NCBI GenBank assembly: GCA_023388055.1
Contig: JAEWGW010000019.1
Coordinates: 186,001-250,000 of the forward strand
DNA length: 64,000 bases
Source: Bacillota bacterium
GTDB taxonomy: Bacteria > Bacillota > Bacilli > Paenibacillales > NBRC-103111
Direction: 5' to 3'
This document shows, in pieces, positions 63,435 through 64,000 of this stretch; position 1 is the first letter of the stretch; the number at the start of each line of letters is the position of its first letter. A program made the translations under genes and the position numbers. The notes under the pieces are model-generated. The model saw only the letters and a list, made by a program, of their open reading frames with translations, had not been told where the DNA came from and searched no databases.

Positions 63435-63463
63435 AAATGTCTCCAGTTCCAATCGAGACATTT
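63435..63463. promoter_or_regulatory. Palindrome, candidate TetR operator
   Basis: AAATGTCTC (63435-63443) and GAGACATTT (63455-63463): perfect 9-bp arms, 11 bp apart, in the divergent gap between the hydrolase and the TetR gene. A TTGACA at 63468-63473 starts immediately downstream. Confidence 0.5.
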
Positions 63464-63580
63464 GCCCTTGACAATCTCATTTAAAAAATGTAACCTTCGA
63501 TGTGTCAAATGTACCATCGCTTAAGGGTGAAATCAATATATATAAGGAAAATGGCACAAAACAGGAGGGATTGTTCCATC

Positions 63581-64000
63581 ATGAACAATGAAGAAAAAAA
63601 TACTTTTGTTAAAGAACAAATCACGAAAGCCGCCCTAAAGCTATTAATGCAATTCGAACCTTCTCAAATATCTGTAAGTCAGATAACCACAGAAGCACAA
63701 GTTAGCAGAAATTCATTTTACCGCAATTACGTCGACAAAGAGGATATCTTATTGAAGTACATAAAGAACTTAATTTTGAAATGGGATTCAGAATATCAAT
63801 TAATAAATAATGTTTCCAATGCGGAGCTATATGGAAATTTGTTTAAGCACTTAAAAGAAAATGGCGAATTTTATCTTTTGCTAAAAAAACGTAATTTATT
63901 TCACCTATTTTTAAACACGTTTATAGAACTTTATGGAGCCAAAAGTGAACATGACAATATGACCGCCTATGTTACGTCTTTTATAACCTACGGAACTTAT
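63581..64000 (+). CDS. TetR-family regulator (3' end missing)
   Basis: First 140 codons, open at the window edge. N-terminal helix-turn-helix with ISVSQITTEAQVSRNSFYRN and YVDKEDILLKYI, then a helical ligand domain. ATG behind acaggaggga. Divergent from the two hydrolase genes and a likely repressor of them, possibly through the 63435-63463 palindrome. Confidence 0.85.
   Translation, partial: MNNEEKNTFVKEQITKAALKLLMQFEPSQISVSQITTEAQVSRNSFYRNYVDKEDILLKYIKNLILKWDSEYQLINNVSNAELYGNLFKHLKENGEFYLLLKKRNLFHLFLNTFIELYGAKSEHDNMTAYVTSFITYGTY

Overview
The window looks like the chromosome of a Bacillales bacterium close to Paenibacillus. Evidence: a ylmC-pgeF-ylmE-sepF-ylmG-ylmH-divIVA-ileS division block, T-box and PyrR attenuators, several sugar ABC transporters without their own ATPase paired with YesM/YesN-type two-component systems, and many copper-amine-oxidase-like and lipoprotein genes. 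All this was read by eye; no database search was run.

Layout. 1-8.8 kb: a carbohydrate uptake locus (two permeases, binding lipoprotein, sensor kinase, AraC-type regulator, large unrecognised protein). 9.0-16.6 kb: the division/ylm block ending in ileS behind a T-box leader. 17-19.4 kb: a YteA-like protein on the minus strand, then lspA and an RluD-type pseudouridine synthase. 19.8-22.2 kb: dapL and a GNAT protein. 22.2-31.6 kb: the pyrimidine operon pyrR-pyrB-pyrC-carA-carB-pyrF-pyrE with promoter, PyrR attenuator, a second internal promoter and a final terminator. 32-39.5 kb: degV, then a second sugar/oligosaccharide ABC system with its own two-component system. 40-47.5 kb: a MacAB-like export system (two ATPases, one adaptor lipoprotein, one FtsX-type permease, one binding lipoprotein) behind a candidate ECF-sigma promoter. 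47.6-54 kb: housekeeping and small genes, two CAT-anticodon tRNAs, a dehydrogenase/LysR pair, a stalk-domain secreted protein and ogt.

From about 54.1 kb to the end the DNA is visibly more A+T-rich and contains gene remnants (gerC-like 5' end, P-type ATPase tail). This accessory part carries a compact locus (55.2-60.8 kb) of small membrane proteins, His/Met-rich secreted proteins, an OmpR-type two-component system and a polytopic 4Fe-4S protein. Its three promoters share an 11-bp-period motif, so it looks like one regulon, probably for a metal such as copper. Two lipase-like alpha/beta hydrolases, a tiny membrane protein and a TetR regulator cut by the window edge follow.

The most striking non-coding signals are four copies of a four-box repeat (two direct boxes, two inverted boxes) with almost invariant 50/77/50-bp geometry, and a 69-nt element found before divIVA and before the ileS T-box whose two full copies differ mainly by compensatory base changes.
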